64,000 nt of DNA from assembly GCF_000472665.1 (NCBI RefSeq), contig NZ_AXAC01000012.1, positions 1 through 64,000 on the forward strand, in the 5' to 3' direction. Both the position numbers and the translations under genes were made by a program. The stretch's first letter is position 1; every line of letters starts with the position of its first letter. The notes beneath the pieces were generated by a model. That model was given only the letters and a program-made list of their open reading frames with translations, did no database searches and was not told where the DNA came from. This DNA is from Acetobacterium malicum subsp. dehalogenans DSM 11527. GTDB lineage: Bacteria; Bacillota; Clostridia; Eubacteriales; Eubacteriaceae. Below, piece by piece: positions 37,403-46,578 of the stretch.

Positions 37403-38173
37403 TTACAATTGCAGATTATCGGCAATTTGCTTCAGGGCAACACGAACTCGTGAATCAGCAGGTAATTTAACAATTGGTTTGCCATCACAGTCATACTGAT
37501 AAACTTGCTGGTCTTGTGGAACCACACCCAAAAGTAGTAATTCCTGAATTTGAACCTCTTCCAGCGTCCCGGGATCAAGTTTTCCTTCTGGTGCCCGATT
37601 GATAATCAGACCAATTTTCGTTGGCTGAACCTTTAATTCGCTAATCAGCCTGGAAATTCTTCCGGCTGCCTGTACGCCCCGTCGGGAACAGTCACTGACC
37701 AGAATCACCGTGTCTATTTTTGGTAATAAACCCCGGCTGATATGTTCCATCCCGGCTTCATTATCCACAACAATAACAGGGTAATTCGTCTGAAGTCGTT
37801 GAATCTGTGTTTGAACAATCCCATTGACAAAACAATAGCATCCTTGCCCCTGTGAACGTCCCATTACCATCAGATCATAATCTTTTTCTTCCGTAATTGC
37901 ATCATTCATCCGCATTTCCATATAAGTGGCCTTGGTTATTCCTTCTGGAATCTCATAGCTTGGATCGACGCCAGCCCGCTCGATGATTTCGCGAAGTTCA
38001 CCCATCGTTGGACCCGCCTCAATACCAAGTACCTCATTTAAATTTGAATTGGCATCAGCATCCACTGCCAACACCGGCACCTTTCCGGTATCACATAGAT
38101 ACTGAATCAGTAAACCACATAGCGTTGTTTTACCAACCCCACCTTTACCGGCTAATGCGATAATATGTCCCAT
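37403..38173 (-). CDS. CooC/AcsF-type nickel-insertion ATPase (first copy)
   Basis: A 256-residue ATPase of the CooC/AcsF group: Walker A KGGVGKTT near residues 10-17, DADANSNL switch region, and the diagnostic CxC in RSQGQGCYCFVNG. Family members load nickel into the C-cluster of CODH or the A-cluster of ACS using ATP. It is the first gene of the leftward unit facing the TetR regulator. Confidence 0.92.
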   Translation of the reverse strand: MGHIIALAGKGGVGKTTLCGLLIQYLCDTGKVPVLAVDADANSNLNEVLGIEAGPTMGELREIIERAGVDPSYEIPEGITKATYMEMRMNDAITEEKDYDLMVMGRSQGQGCYCFVNGIVQTQIQRLQTNYPVIVVDNEAGMEHISRGLLPKIDTVILVSDCSRRGVQAAGRISRLISELKVQPTKIGLIINRAPEGKLDPGTLEEVQIQELLLLGVVPQDQQVYQYDCDGKPIVKLPADSRVRVALKQIADNLQL

Positions 38174-38187
38174 TTTCTCTCCTCCTC

Positions 38188-38227
38188 AACTCAACACACT
38201 GTATTTTTATGAACATTGTGTTGAGTT
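38188..38227. promoter_or_regulatory. Perfect inverted-repeat operator between CooC-like and TetR-type genes
   Basis: AACTCAACACA (38188-38198) and TGTGTTGAGTT (38217-38227) are perfect 11-base arms 18 bases apart. The right arm overlaps the -35 box of the tetR-type promoter, and the left arm sits at the start of the cooC leader. It fits a TetR-family operator acting on both sides. Confidence 0.75.
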
Positions 38228-38249
38228 TTCTTTCTGAATTCATTATAAT
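38221..38249 (+). promoter_or_regulatory. Promoter of the TetR-type gene
   Basis: TTGAGT (38221-38226), a 17-base spacer and a consensus TATAAT (38244-38249). Confidence 0.8.
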
Positions 38250-38337
38250 TACGGGAGAGTAATTGTTCAATCATCAGTTTTTTCGATTTGTTTTGTTTAT
38301 CAACAGATTGATGAATCTGTCTATTTCAGGAGGAAAG

Positions 38338-38919
38338 ATGCGAAATCAAGAAGTAAAAAAGAACGACCGGCGCACCCAATACACTCAAAAAGTAATTAAG
38401 GAGGCTTTTTTAGACGAACTGAGCAAAAAAAAATTTGGCAAGATCAGCGTTACCGCGATCTGCCAAATCTGTGAAATTAATCGGGGAACTTTTTACCTCC
38501 ATTATTATGATTTGGATGATGTGTTAGATGACGTATTAAACGATGCGTTAGCCGATACCTCCGATGTTCTTGATCAGGTCTTGTGTCCGGACAAAATGAA
38601 CTGCACCTATCCCTTTTGCGAAAAAATGCAATCCAACCAGGAATTCCGGCCACTTTTTTTTGATGAGATCGCAGCCTCGCGACTCATTGGTAAAATGTCG
38701 GATTTAGCCAAGGAAGATTTTGTGACCCGCCTCATGCAAAGCAGTATTCTAACCTATGAACAGGCCGAAGCCATTTTTTATTTTCAGATCAATGGCTGTC
38801 TGACCATCAACCAAATGATGTTTAAAAACCATTGCACTGACTGGAAAAAAATCCAGCAGACCATCGATGGCTTTCTTCGTGCCGGTATACAGGCTTTTCT
38901 TGATACTGATCGAGCATGA
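38338..38919 (+). CDS. TetR/AcrR-family regulator
   Basis: A regulator of 193 residues. The helix-turn-helix lies at about 30-60 (ISVTAICQICEINRGTFYLHYYDLDDV), and the remaining helical domain has a Cys pair in PDKMNCTYPFCEKM. The ATG at 38338 has AGGAGG upstream, chosen over an in-frame start 25 codons earlier. It is divergent from the CooC unit, with an operator between them, so it probably controls that unit and itself. Confidence 0.88.
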   Translation: MRNQEVKKNDRRTQYTQKVIKEAFLDELSKKKFGKISVTAICQICEINRGTFYLHYYDLDDVLDDVLNDALADTSDVLDQVLCPDKMNCTYPFCEKMQSNQEFRPLFFDEIAASRLIGKMSDLAKEDFVTRLMQSSILTYEQAEAIFYFQINGCLTINQMMFKNHCTDWKKIQQTIDGFLRAGIQAFLDTDRA

Positions 38920-38957
38920 ATTGCTTCTGCCGGTAACGCTTAATTCCGGGTAAATAA

Positions 38958-38998
38958 AAAAGCTCTGAACACCTTCAAACAGGTCGTTTCTGAGCTTT
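38958..38998 (+). terminator. Terminator of the TetR-type gene
   Basis: AAGCTC and GAGCTT ends with inner ACCT/AGGT pairs form a long imperfect stem about 40 bases after the stop, with A-runs before it and TTTAT after. Confidence 0.65.
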
Positions 38999-39132
38999 AT
39001 ATTCTTATTTGGCAAAGGCGATCCGTACCGGTTTGAGGTGACAATAAGTATAAAAAATTGCAGATACGGAAAACTTTGAATACTCCCGCTGATTGGGATC
39101 ATTATGCAATGGAGAATTATTCGTCTTCTTGA

Positions 39133-39498
39133 CTATAGCAGCTTGAATTTATCCCATCCATCTTCGTATATACAATTATTTTCGTTATAATGCTCCACTA
39201 CATAATGCATCTTAAACCCTATCTCTGAGCCAAATTTGGTCTTTAATGATCGCATCAGGGTATCTGTAATACCGCAGCAATCATATAAAACAAATTTCGG
39301 ATGTTCGAAATTTCCTGTTTTTTTATCTTCCAAAAAACTTGGATTTTGACAACCCACGACGAATACATCCAGTTGGAAGGAGCCTTTTGGGTATTGAATA
39401 ACAATTATGTTTTCACCCGTTTTTTTAACAAAGGGTAAAAATCAGGCGCAACTGAATTTTACCGGCTCGGCTTTGCCTGCAATATCAACAAATTTCAT
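39133..39498 (-). CDS. Candidate selenoprotein with in-frame TGA (Sec at codon 19)
   Basis: One frame runs from ATG (39498) to a stop at 39133, interrupted only by TGA at 39444-39442. Before it: MKFVDIAGKAEPVKFSCA; after it: FLPFVKKTGENIIVIQYPKG and on to DGWDKFKLL, giving about 121 residues. Directly after the TGA lies a hairpin (39410-39441) with arms TTTTTACCC and GGGTGAAAA and a G-T in the loop, about 15 bases from the TGA, as in bacterial SECIS elements. Later cysteines include VGCQ and YDCCG. The alternative is a nonsense-mutated pseudogene. No strong ribosome site precedes the ATG, so the start is uncertain. Family unknown to me. Confidence 0.55.
39410..39444 (-). promoter_or_regulatory. 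SECIS-like hairpin following an in-frame TGA
   Basis: On the minus strand TGA is followed at once by TTTTTACCC, a 14-base loop region containing GTT, then GGGTGAAAA. The pairing UUUU/AAAA and ACCC/GGGU is visible, and the loop G lies about 15 bases from the TGA. Confidence 0.5.
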
Positions 39499-39516
39499 GC
39501 GAAAATTCAAACGCAA

Positions 39517-39531
39517 TGATAATGATTGTTC
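39517..39531 (-). promoter_or_regulatory. Possible Fur-type box
   Basis: TGATAATGATTGTTC matches the 7-1-7 Fur core TGATAATNATTATCA at 11 of 14 positions. It lies 19-33 bases upstream of the candidate selenoprotein start, in the gap after the methyltransferase gene. Confidence 0.4.
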
Positions 39532-39603
39532 CGACAGGAATTTTTCTTCAAAAATTAACGATCAATACGAACGCATAAATTTTGCTTGGTTTTTTTGTTA
39601 TCT

Positions 39604-40410
39604 TTATTTCGATAACGATCCAATGTTCCCAGCTCGAAACGCCTTGCTGTATTTGCGGCAGTGTTTATCCTGTCCCATCAGGGCGTAAGTCGCAAAAATC
39701 GTACCCATAAGATCCCGATTAAGCGGATCCATCACAGCGGAGTCCATCCCGGCTTCAATCGCAAAGGCCATGGCCGTTTTGTTCAGTAGCGGTCTTACCG
39801 GTAAGCCAAAGGAAATATTGCTGATGGCTCCGGTCACATGGATGGTAGGATACAGTTCTTTGATGGCTTTAATTTCCGCCGCAAAATTTAACAAGGAATT
39901 GTTTTCGGTGGACAACGCCATTACACAGGGATCAATGTGAATCCGATCTGGGATGATATCATATTTGGCCGCCTTCTCCACCATGCTTCTGGTAATTGCC
40001 AGCTTGGTCTCCAAATCACAGGGAATCCCGTTGTTGTCGCAGGTCAGTCCCACCACTTCCCAGCTATTACCTGCCATCAACGGTAGCAGGACCTCACACT
40101 TGTCTCCTTCTTCGGAAATGGAATTAAGCATCCCAGGCTTATTGGCATATTTAAAAACTGCCTCAATCACCCGAGGGTTGGGACTGTCGATACACAGGGG
40201 CGTATCGGTGGAGTCCTGAACCACTGCCATTAACCATTTCAGGGTTTCAATTTCGTATTCCGGGGCAGTACTGGCACAGATGTCAATGAAATAAGCACCG
40301 GCTTCAGCCTGTTTGACGGCCCGCTCCGCAATAAATGCGGCATCTCTTTTTTCAATAGCTTCCTTCACCGCCGGGATAGTACCGTTGATTTTTTCGCCTA
40401 TAATAATCAT
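39604..40410 (-). CDS. MtrH-like methyltetrahydrofolate:corrinoid methyltransferase (second copy)
   Basis: A 268-residue TIM-barrel of the pterin-binding (MtrH/AcsE-like) family. It opens IIIGEKINGTIPAV and contains AGAYFIDICAS, PLCIDSPNP, and the region GAISNISFGLP with Asn residues that contact the pterin. In acetogen demethylase systems this protein moves the methyl group from the corrinoid protein to THF. It follows the second corrinoid protein gene by nine bases. It differs clearly in sequence from the copy at 44222. Confidence 0.9.
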   Translation of the reverse strand: MIIIGEKINGTIPAVKEAIEKRDAAFIAERAVKQAEAGAYFIDICASTAPEYEIETLKWLMAVVQDSTDTPLCIDSPNPRVIEAVFKYANKPGMLNSISEEGDKCEVLLPLMAGNSWEVVGLTCDNNGIPCDLETKLAITRSMVEKAAKYDIIPDRIHIDPCVMALSTENNSLLNFAAEIKAIKELYPTIHVTGAISNISFGLPVRPLLNKTAMAFAIEAGMDSAVMDPLNRDLMGTIFATYALMGQDKHCRKYSKAFRAGNIGSLSK

Positions 40411-40419
40411 ATCTGTCTC

Positions 40420-41049
40420 CTAAACCCAGTTCTGGCAGATTTTGACACCCTCAGCTGCATTGGTAGTAAAGGCATCCGCACCCACAAACCCACAAGCTTC
40501 TTTAGTCACCGGATTCCCGCCGATGATAATTTTTGCCCCCACACCGGCAGCTTTGAGTGCTTCTATGGTGTCTTTCATGGAGTCGATGGCCAGCGTCAAC
40601 ACGCCGCTCATACCGATAATCTGGGGCTTCACAACCTTGGCTTTGGCAACAAATTCTTCCACGGCCACATCGATGCCAATGTCTACCACTTCAAATCCGA
40701 CCGCTTCAGACATGCTTTTGAAGATGTTTTTGCCAATATCATGGAGATCACCATGAACTGTTCCTAAAAGAATGGTCCCGATAATCGTTGACTCACCAGA
40801 ACCCAAAGCCGGTTTTAAAACATTAATGGCTTCAGTTAAAAGTTCACCGGCAAAAATCAAGTCGCCCACAAAATATTCGCCATTTTCAAAAAGCTCACCA
40901 ACAATTGCCATCCCTGCCTGGCAGGCACCAACTGCTTCCAGTGCTTCCGCTTCGGACGGGTTGTTTTCCACAAACTCTTTGAGCATTTCCAGAACTTGAT
41001 CTTCTTCCAATTCTCCCATAGTTTCTGTTAATAACTTTAAATTTATCAT
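40420..41049 (-). CDS. Methyltransferase corrinoid protein (second copy)
   Basis: A 209-residue corrinoid shuttle protein. An N-terminal helical cap (about 1-85) is followed by a Rossmann-like B12 domain with the base-off motif GDLHDIGKN (DxHxxG), GMSGVLTLA and GGNPVT. It accepts a methyl group from a substrate-specific methyltransferase and passes it to the MtrH-like partner encoded next. The start at 41049 with AAGGAG is preferred to an upstream in-frame one. Confidence 0.94.
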   Translation of the reverse strand: MINLKLLTETMGELEEDQVLEMLKEFVENNPSEAEALEAVGACQAGMAIVGELFENGEYFVGDLIFAGELLTEAINVLKPALGSGESTIIGTILLGTVHGDLHDIGKNIFKSMSEAVGFEVVDIGIDVAVEEFVAKAKVVKPQIIGMSGVLTLAIDSMKDTIEALKAAGVGAKIIIGGNPVTKEACGFVGADAFTTNAAEGVKICQNWV

Positions 41050-41137
41050 TCTATTTTCTCCTTGACTATTCTTTTCAAACATCTGCAATTTATCTATTGC
41101 CTAAAATATATTTAATCAATACTGTCGGGCTTTAAGC

Positions 41138-43447
41138 TTATCTCAATTTAAAACTGTCAATCCGATCTTTCAATAATTCTGCCTGTCCTGATAATTCCTC
41201 GCTGGCCGCCGCACTTTCTTCAGCCGTAGCTGAATTCTGTTGTACCACCTGGGCAACCTGATCAATGCCAGTGTTAATCTGGGCGATTCCAGTCACCTGC
41301 TCATTTGAGGCTATCGCTATTTTACTAATCAGTTCCGTTACTTTACCGATTCCCAAGACAATATCCTTAAAGGCGAATGTCGTTTCATTTGCGATTTCCG
41401 TACCGGTTCTCACCTTATCGATGGAGCCTTCAATCAGTTTAGTGGTTTCTCTGGCCGCATCTGAACTTCTTGCCGCTAATGTTCGCACCTCTTCGGCAAC
41501 GACGGCAAATCCTTTACCATGCTGACCAGCCCGGGCTGCCTCCACAGCTGCATTCAAAGCTAAAATATTAGTCTGAAAAGCAATATCATCAATCACCTTG
41601 ATGATTTTTGATATATCTTGTGATGATCTGTTAATCTCATTCATAGATTCCTGCATAACGAACATTTTCGAGTTACCCATTTCAGCATTTTCTAAGACAT
41701 CATGGGTCAGTGTTTGGACTTTATCAGCATCAATAGCATTGTTTTTGGTCTGATTGGCGATCTCTGCAATCGATGCGGTGAGTTCCTGAATCGAACTGGC
41801 CTGCTCGGTAGCACCCTGAGCCAACGCCTGACTTCCATCGGATACTTGGCTGGCACAGGCATTGACCTGTTCGGCGGCAATATGAATATCCTGCAATATT
41901 TCATTCAATGACGGAATGATGGTATTGATAGACTGTGACATTTCTGAGAATTTGCCCTGATATGCCGCTGCATCGTCAAGATTTAGGTTTCCGCTGGCTA
42001 TTTCATTAATTTTAAAAGTAATTTCGTCAATGACCTCATTTAGTTGACCAACTGTCATATTGACTAATTGTTTTAGCTGATCAAAAGCTCCCTGATAAGA
42101 ACCTTGAACCAGAACTGTCAAGTTACCTTTTGAAAGCGCATTCATCACTTGCCCAACCTCGCGTAGTGGTTTATCGATTTCCTGGAGAATGTCATTCATA
42201 CCTTCAATCAGTTTTTTCCAGACACCATCAAATTTCGTTGCATCGCCCCTTGCGTCCAAATTGCCTGCAATGATTGCCGCGGTAAGACCGGATACATCAC
42301 TCAGCAAGGTTACAATCGAATTTTCTACTTCAATCATACTTTGATCGATGCCATCAAACTGAGCGCTGATTTCCTTAGTATGTGTCCCCGATTCCGTCCG
42401 ATTCATATCAAAACCCAGATCACCCAGGGCTAATCGTTTGAGATTTTCTTCTAGTCGGGTCACTTCTGTTCTGGTAAATGCGTTAATACTCATCATCGGG
42501 GTCACATCCATGGAGGTTGAGACAAAACCAATCCGTTCACCATTCCCATTTTCCAGAAATTCTTGGTTAAGTTTGAAATAATTTCCGAATGATTCTAGCG
42601 TACTTTCGCCGTTACCTGTTGTCATCAGTTTCTTAATGTCGCATTCATCCGGGCAGTTTTTGGTATAGCACTCATCCAAAACTCCGAACTGACAGGTCCG
42701 TACAACACCATATGAAGACTCTCGATCAGCAATCATCCCCGTTGCCGTGAGTATCATCTCCAAGTTTTTATTGATAAAAACAGTCCTGGTATTCACATCC
42801 GTCACTCCAATCGCAAACGGAATCGTATCCAGGATACGGATGTAGAATTCAATCTGATCCTGCAATGAACTAACGAGAGCATCAAGGTGTTCTGAAGCAA
42901 TTTTATACGCACCAGGTAATTCTGATCGCTTCTCATTTTCACAGTCTTGGTTTTTCTTATTGTCATAGGTTTCAATTTCCCCGATAAAATGCTTCATATT
43001 ATTTGCCGCGGTTATGAGATTTTGGCTTATCGCATTCATTGGGGTATATTCATCAACCGTTAGGGTCCCTTTTGCAAGATTTTCTGCAACTGCCATCATT
43101 TGGTCAAAGTTTTTTTCAATTTTCAGGCTATCAGTTATCAGCAAATCCATTTGATCCCCTAATTCATTTCTTTGGTTTTCAAATTTATTGCCGTCTGTTT
43201 CAATCAACAAACGATTCATGTTCACATATAGCTGATTCAGTTTTTTAGAAAGAGGAGACATCGTTATCCAAATCATTCCAGATATTAGTAACCAACTGAT
43301 AATGCATGAAATAATCATGACTTTTAGAATTAAATCAACTGGCTGAGATGAAATGCTGATCAATAACCACGTGTTAATACAAACAATAATAAACAACAGC
43401 AAGCCGAGTCTTATTATCATTTTAAAAATTACTTTATTATTTTTCAT
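41138..43447 (-). CDS. Methyl-accepting chemotaxis protein in the methyltransferase operon
   Basis: A 769-residue chemoreceptor. Two transmembrane helices near the N-terminus are joined by a very short loop, so there is no periplasmic sensor. A PAS domain contains a cysteine cluster, CQFGVLDEC followed by C-x4-C-x3-C. HAMP-like segments follow, then the signalling region with [19 protein letters not shown], and an intact tail ending DRIDSFKLR. The ATG at 43447 has AGGGGAG upstream. It lies between the two corrinoid-protein genes on the same strand, suggesting taxis towards the operon's substrate or towards a linked redox signal. Confidence 0.93.
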   Translation of the reverse strand: MKNNKVIFKMIIRLGLLLFIIVCINTWLLISISSQPVDLILKVMIISCIISWLLISGMIWITMSPLSKKLNQLYVNMNRLLIETDGNKFENQRNELGDQMDLLITDSLKIEKNFDQMMAVAENLAKGTLTVDEYTPMNAISQNLITAANNMKHFIGEIETYDNKKNQDCENEKRSELPGAYKIASEHLDALVSSLQDQIEFYIRILDTIPFAIGVTDVNTRTVFINKNLEMILTATGMIADRESSYGVVRTCQFGVLDECYTKNCPDECDIKKLMTTGNGESTLESFGNYFKLNQEFLENGNGERIGFVSTSMDVTPMMSINAFTRTEVTRLEENLKRLALGDLGFDMNRTESGTHTKEISAQFDGIDQSMIEVENSIVTLLSDVSGLTAAIIAGNLDARGDATKFDGVWKKLIEGMNDILQEIDKPLREVGQVMNALSKGNLTVLVQGSYQGAFDQLKQLVNMTVGQLNEVIDEITFKINEIASGNLNLDDAAAYQGKFSEMSQSINTIIPSLNEILQDIHIAAEQVNACASQVSDGSQALAQGATEQASSIQELTASIAEIANQTKNNAIDADKVQTLTHDVLENAEMGNSKMFVMQESMNEINRSSQDISKIIKVIDDIAFQTNILALNAAVEAARAGQHGKGFAVVAEEVRTLAARSSDAARETTKLIEGSIDKVRTGTEIANETTFAFKDIVLGIGKVTELISKIAIASNEQVTGIAQINTGIDQVAQVVQQNSATAEESAAASEELSGQAELLKDRIDSFKLR

Positions 43448-43530
43448 TATCGCTCCCCTAATTCCATCAAAAATTCCAAATACAACCATTGTGGAACTTA
43501 ATTATTCACTACATCTCGGATAGACTTTTA

Positions 43531-44157
43531 TTAATTAACCAATTCTTTCGCTTTAACCCCAGCGCTTCCAGCATCCGGCGCATACCCGTCAGCTCCGATT
43601 TCCGCAGCATAATCCGGTGTTACCGGTGCACCCCCAACAATCACTTTCATTTCTGGTAACGCCGCTTTGATGGTTTGGACGGCCTCTTTTAACGCGGGCA
43701 TGGTTGTGGTCAATAGTCCTGAACACGCCACCAACACAACATTTTTGTTCTCATTAACAGCATCAACAAAACGCTGAGCCGGGACATCCACCCCAAGATC
43801 AACGAGATCAAATCCGGCACTTTCAATCATCATCGATACCAAATTTTTCCCGATATCATGTAAATCCCCCGCTACAGTTCCAATGATACATGTACCTAAT
43901 GACGATGAGGTATCACCAGACATGACTGGTTTTAGAATTTCAACGCCTTTTGCCATGGATTTCGCAGCAATTAGCATTTCTGGTACAAAGATTTCACCAG
44001 CTGAAAATTTATCGCCCACTACACCCATGGAATCGATCATGGCATTGAGAATTTCCTGAGCGGGACAACCTGCATCCAGAGCTTCCTGCACGATAGCCTG
44101 AATTTTTTTTGCTTTACCGGTTTCGACTAATGTTTTTACTTCCTGAATTTTTAACAT
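43531..44157 (-). CDS. Methyltransferase corrinoid protein (first copy)
   Basis: A 208-residue corrinoid protein with the helical cap (1-80) and a B12-binding domain showing GDLHDIGKN, LVACSGLLTTTM and GGAPVTPDYA. It belongs to the MtbC/MtvC-like group. It is the probable methyl acceptor of one of the upstream methyltransferases and donor to the MtrH-like protein at 44222. AAGGAG lies before the ATG. Confidence 0.95.
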   Translation of the reverse strand: MLKIQEVKTLVETGKAKKIQAIVQEALDAGCPAQEILNAMIDSMGVVGDKFSAGEIFVPEMLIAAKSMAKGVEILKPVMSGDTSSSLGTCIIGTVAGDLHDIGKNLVSMMIESAGFDLVDLGVDVPAQRFVDAVNENKNVVLVACSGLLTTTMPALKEAVQTIKAALPEMKVIVGGAPVTPDYAAEIGADGYAPDAGSAGVKAKELVN

Positions 44158-44221
44158 AACTTTTCTCCTTAAAATTAATTGATGTAGGTAATTGATGGCA
44201 TTTGGGCTGATTATGTAATCA

Positions 44222-45019
44222 TTATTTTACGAACTTCCCTTCACGAAACGCGCTAATGTATTCTATACAGTATTCATCCTCACCCATCATAGCTTCAGTA
44301 GCAAAGAGCATACCCATCATATCCTTGTTTAAGGGATCCAGAATAAAACTATCCATTCCTGCGCTCATCGCTAAAACGGCAAAGGCTTGGTTAGCGATCC
44401 GTCGGGCTGGCAGATTGAACGAGATGTTACTAATGGCACCGGTAACGTGAATGATCGGATATTGTTTTTTTATTTCGCGGATCACTTCGACGACCGTTGC
44501 AATGCCATCTTCAGAGATACAGAGCATTTCAATCAGGGGATCAATATGTATTTGAGATGGATCAATTTTATATTCTTTACATTTTCCCATTAAATCGGTG
44601 AACACATCCAACCGATCCTTTGCTGTTTTGGGGATGCCCTTGTCACTGTTTAATAGGGCGACGCATTCCCAATTAGTGTCAGCAATCTCTTTAAAGGCAA
44701 GGTCAATCTTGTCCCCTTCCAAGGATACGGAGTTAAATAAACCCGCTTTTTTGCAATACTTCATGGACTCAATGCAAGTATAGATATTAGGACTATCCAC
44801 AGCAATAGGTACATCGGTGGCGTCTTGAACGATGTCAATGAGCCATTTCATGGTTTCCAGTTCGATGGTATCATCTACGGATGCACAGACATCAATAAAA
44901 TCTGCGCCCGCTTCAGTTTGCTTGATTGCCAGTTTTCGAATAAATTCTTTATCTTTTTCCGCTATGGCTTTCCCTGTTGATGGAATTGCTCCATTTATTT
45001 TTTCTCCAATAATAATCAT
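44222..45019 (-). CDS. MtrH-like methyltetrahydrofolate:corrinoid methyltransferase (first copy)
   Basis: A 265-residue pterin-binding TIM barrel (IIIGEKINGAIPST, AGADFIDVCAS, PIAVDSPNI, GAISNISFNLP). Its role is methyl transfer between the corrinoid protein encoded 64 bases downstream and THF, feeding methyl-THF to the Wood-Ljungdahl pathway. Together with 43531 it forms one of two corrinoid/MtrH pairs in the operon. Confidence 0.92.
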   Translation of the reverse strand: MIIIGEKINGAIPSTGKAIAEKDKEFIRKLAIKQTEAGADFIDVCASVDDTIELETMKWLIDIVQDATDVPIAVDSPNIYTCIESMKYCKKAGLFNSVSLEGDKIDLAFKEIADTNWECVALLNSDKGIPKTAKDRLDVFTDLMGKCKEYKIDPSQIHIDPLIEMLCISEDGIATVVEVIREIKKQYPIIHVTGAISNISFNLPARRIANQAFAVLAMSAGMDSFILDPLNKDMMGMLFATEAMMGEDEYCIEYISAFREGKFVK

Positions 45020-45138
45020 GTCTTCTCCAAATACTATTTATTTTTAATAAGCCATTTAAAAAGGTCCATTAATCAAATTTGTGATGTTTAACTCATTGAT
45101 TTGTCAATAGGCCTTTTTATAGCAATTTATTTTTTTAA

Positions 45139-46491
45139 TTATTTCTTCTGAAATCTGGGAATGCTGTTCAGGTCATAATCCTGATTAGATGTCAGATCCA
45201 AATATGGATAACGACCGACAATCGCCCGGATATTTTTCTTAGGATCATTTTTATTGCCCCAGACAACCGTGATTTCAGTGCCGATTTGGGCATATTCGGG
45301 TTCAATAACACAGAGTGAAATCACTTCCTGATAATGAGCGGTATAGATTGGCTGCATGGAAGCCCCAATCATTTTGCCATCCTGATCAAGGACGCGGTCC
45401 TGAGCATTACCAAAGCCATTGCCATTCTGATCAAAAGGCAGTGGGAATTGCTTGTATTTCTTCTCGCCCTTTCTAAAGTTGGACGCATACAAATCAATGA
45501 TATCTTCGCTGTTCCAGACCAGAGTCACCACTTGGCGATGAGGTCGAGCGGCGATTTTTTCCAGTGCTTCTCTACCGTTGAAATCGTGATCAAACTTCAC
45601 CATGTGGCCCCAACCCAATTCAATGGGATTACGGTAATAATCATGCATATCATCTGACAGACTACCTAAAGTTGGCAACAACAACGGATCAAACAAAAAG
45701 CCGATTTCTTTTTGATACACGCCAAAACCAGGCTCTTCATCAAATGGATATGGAAAATGCTGACCGATTTGCGGAAAGCCATTTTCGGTATGATTACATT
45801 GGTATGACAGCCATCCCAGTTTTTCAATACCATATGCAGTGCCCACTTCAACGATTTTATTATAGACATCATGACTGTCATCCAAAATGCCATGAACTTC
45901 ATAAGAAATGGTTCCGCCCATTCCCATCCGGATGATCCGAACTGGGTGACCAGCAATGGTTGCCGTCATAAATCGCATGAATTTCAAATCATGAAAATCT
46001 TCTTCGGCAGCATTTTCCAGTATTTCCAGACTTTTAGGACCGGCTATTTGGTAAATAAAATCGATAAAACCTCTTTCTTCAATCCGCTCAACGTCATATT
46101 TTCCACTATTGGCAATGAAGTTGATAAACGGATGAAATGCATAGGTACCAAACTCATCTTCTGCCAAACGGATAACCATCCCATGCTCAATGATATTCCC
46201 ATTTTTGGTAACCATAATTCCATGTCGGCCGGTGCCAACTTTCATAGTGGAAAAATTATTGACAAAGTTCTCATTCATGAGTTTTTCTGCATCTTTTCCT
46301 TTGACTGTATGCATGGCCATCAGCCCGGAAAGGTTGCCGCTGATATAACAGCTGTTTTTCCAGGCATTTGTTTCTGGCACCCACCCGTTAAAGGTGGTGG
46401 CAACGGCAACGCCTCCGAAATTTTTATAATCACTAACAAATGGCGAAAATGGTACGGTGGGATTAAGTGGCAATGCTGTTATTTCTTTCAT
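45139..46491 (-). CDS. GcvT-family demethylase, LigM/DmdA-like
   Basis: A 450-residue relative of the aminomethyltransferase GcvT, longer than T-protein and similar in size to the THF-dependent aromatic O-demethylase LigM and to DMSP demethylase. A THF-fold region is seen around SYEVHGILDD and GHMVKFDHDFNGREAL. It lacks the GLGARDTLRLE stretch of true T-protein. It sits between a URO-D-type methyltransferase and an MtrH-like gene, so direct methyl transfer from a methoxylated or methylated substrate to THF is plausible. The substrate is inferred only. Confidence 0.8.
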   Translation of the reverse strand: MKEITALPLNPTVPFSPFVSDYKNFGGVAVATTFNGWVPETNAWKNSCYISGNLSGLMAMHTVKGKDAEKLMNENFVNNFSTMKVGTGRHGIMVTKNGNIIEHGMVIRLAEDEFGTYAFHPFINFIANSGKYDVERIEERGFIDFIYQIAGPKSLEILENAAEEDFHDLKFMRFMTATIAGHPVRIIRMGMGGTISYEVHGILDDSHDVYNKIVEVGTAYGIEKLGWLSYQCNHTENGFPQIGQHFPYPFDEEPGFGVYQKEIGFLFDPLLLPTLGSLSDDMHDYYRNPIELGWGHMVKFDHDFNGREALEKIAARPHRQVVTLVWNSEDIIDLYASNFRKGEKKYKQFPLPFDQNGNGFGNAQDRVLDQDGKMIGASMQPIYTAHYQEVISLCVIEPEYAQIGTEITVVWGNKNDPKKNIRAIVGRYPYLDLTSNQDYDLNSIPRFQKK

Positions 46492-46578
46492 AATAAACCT
46501 CTCTATATTTTAATTTTTAAATTTTTGATTTAACGGCGAATGTATTAATAAAATCATCCGCTGTTAAACTAGACAAAA

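Noticed and set aside
39407-39688. Plus-strand frame of 93 codons
   Set aside because: It overlaps the 3' end of a clear methyltransferase gene on the other strand and has no ribosome site or recognisable domain.
45058-45116. AAAAAGG...CCTTTTT pair after the LigM-like gene as a terminator
   Set aside because: The loop exceeds 35 bases and the stem is AT-rich; too weak to claim.
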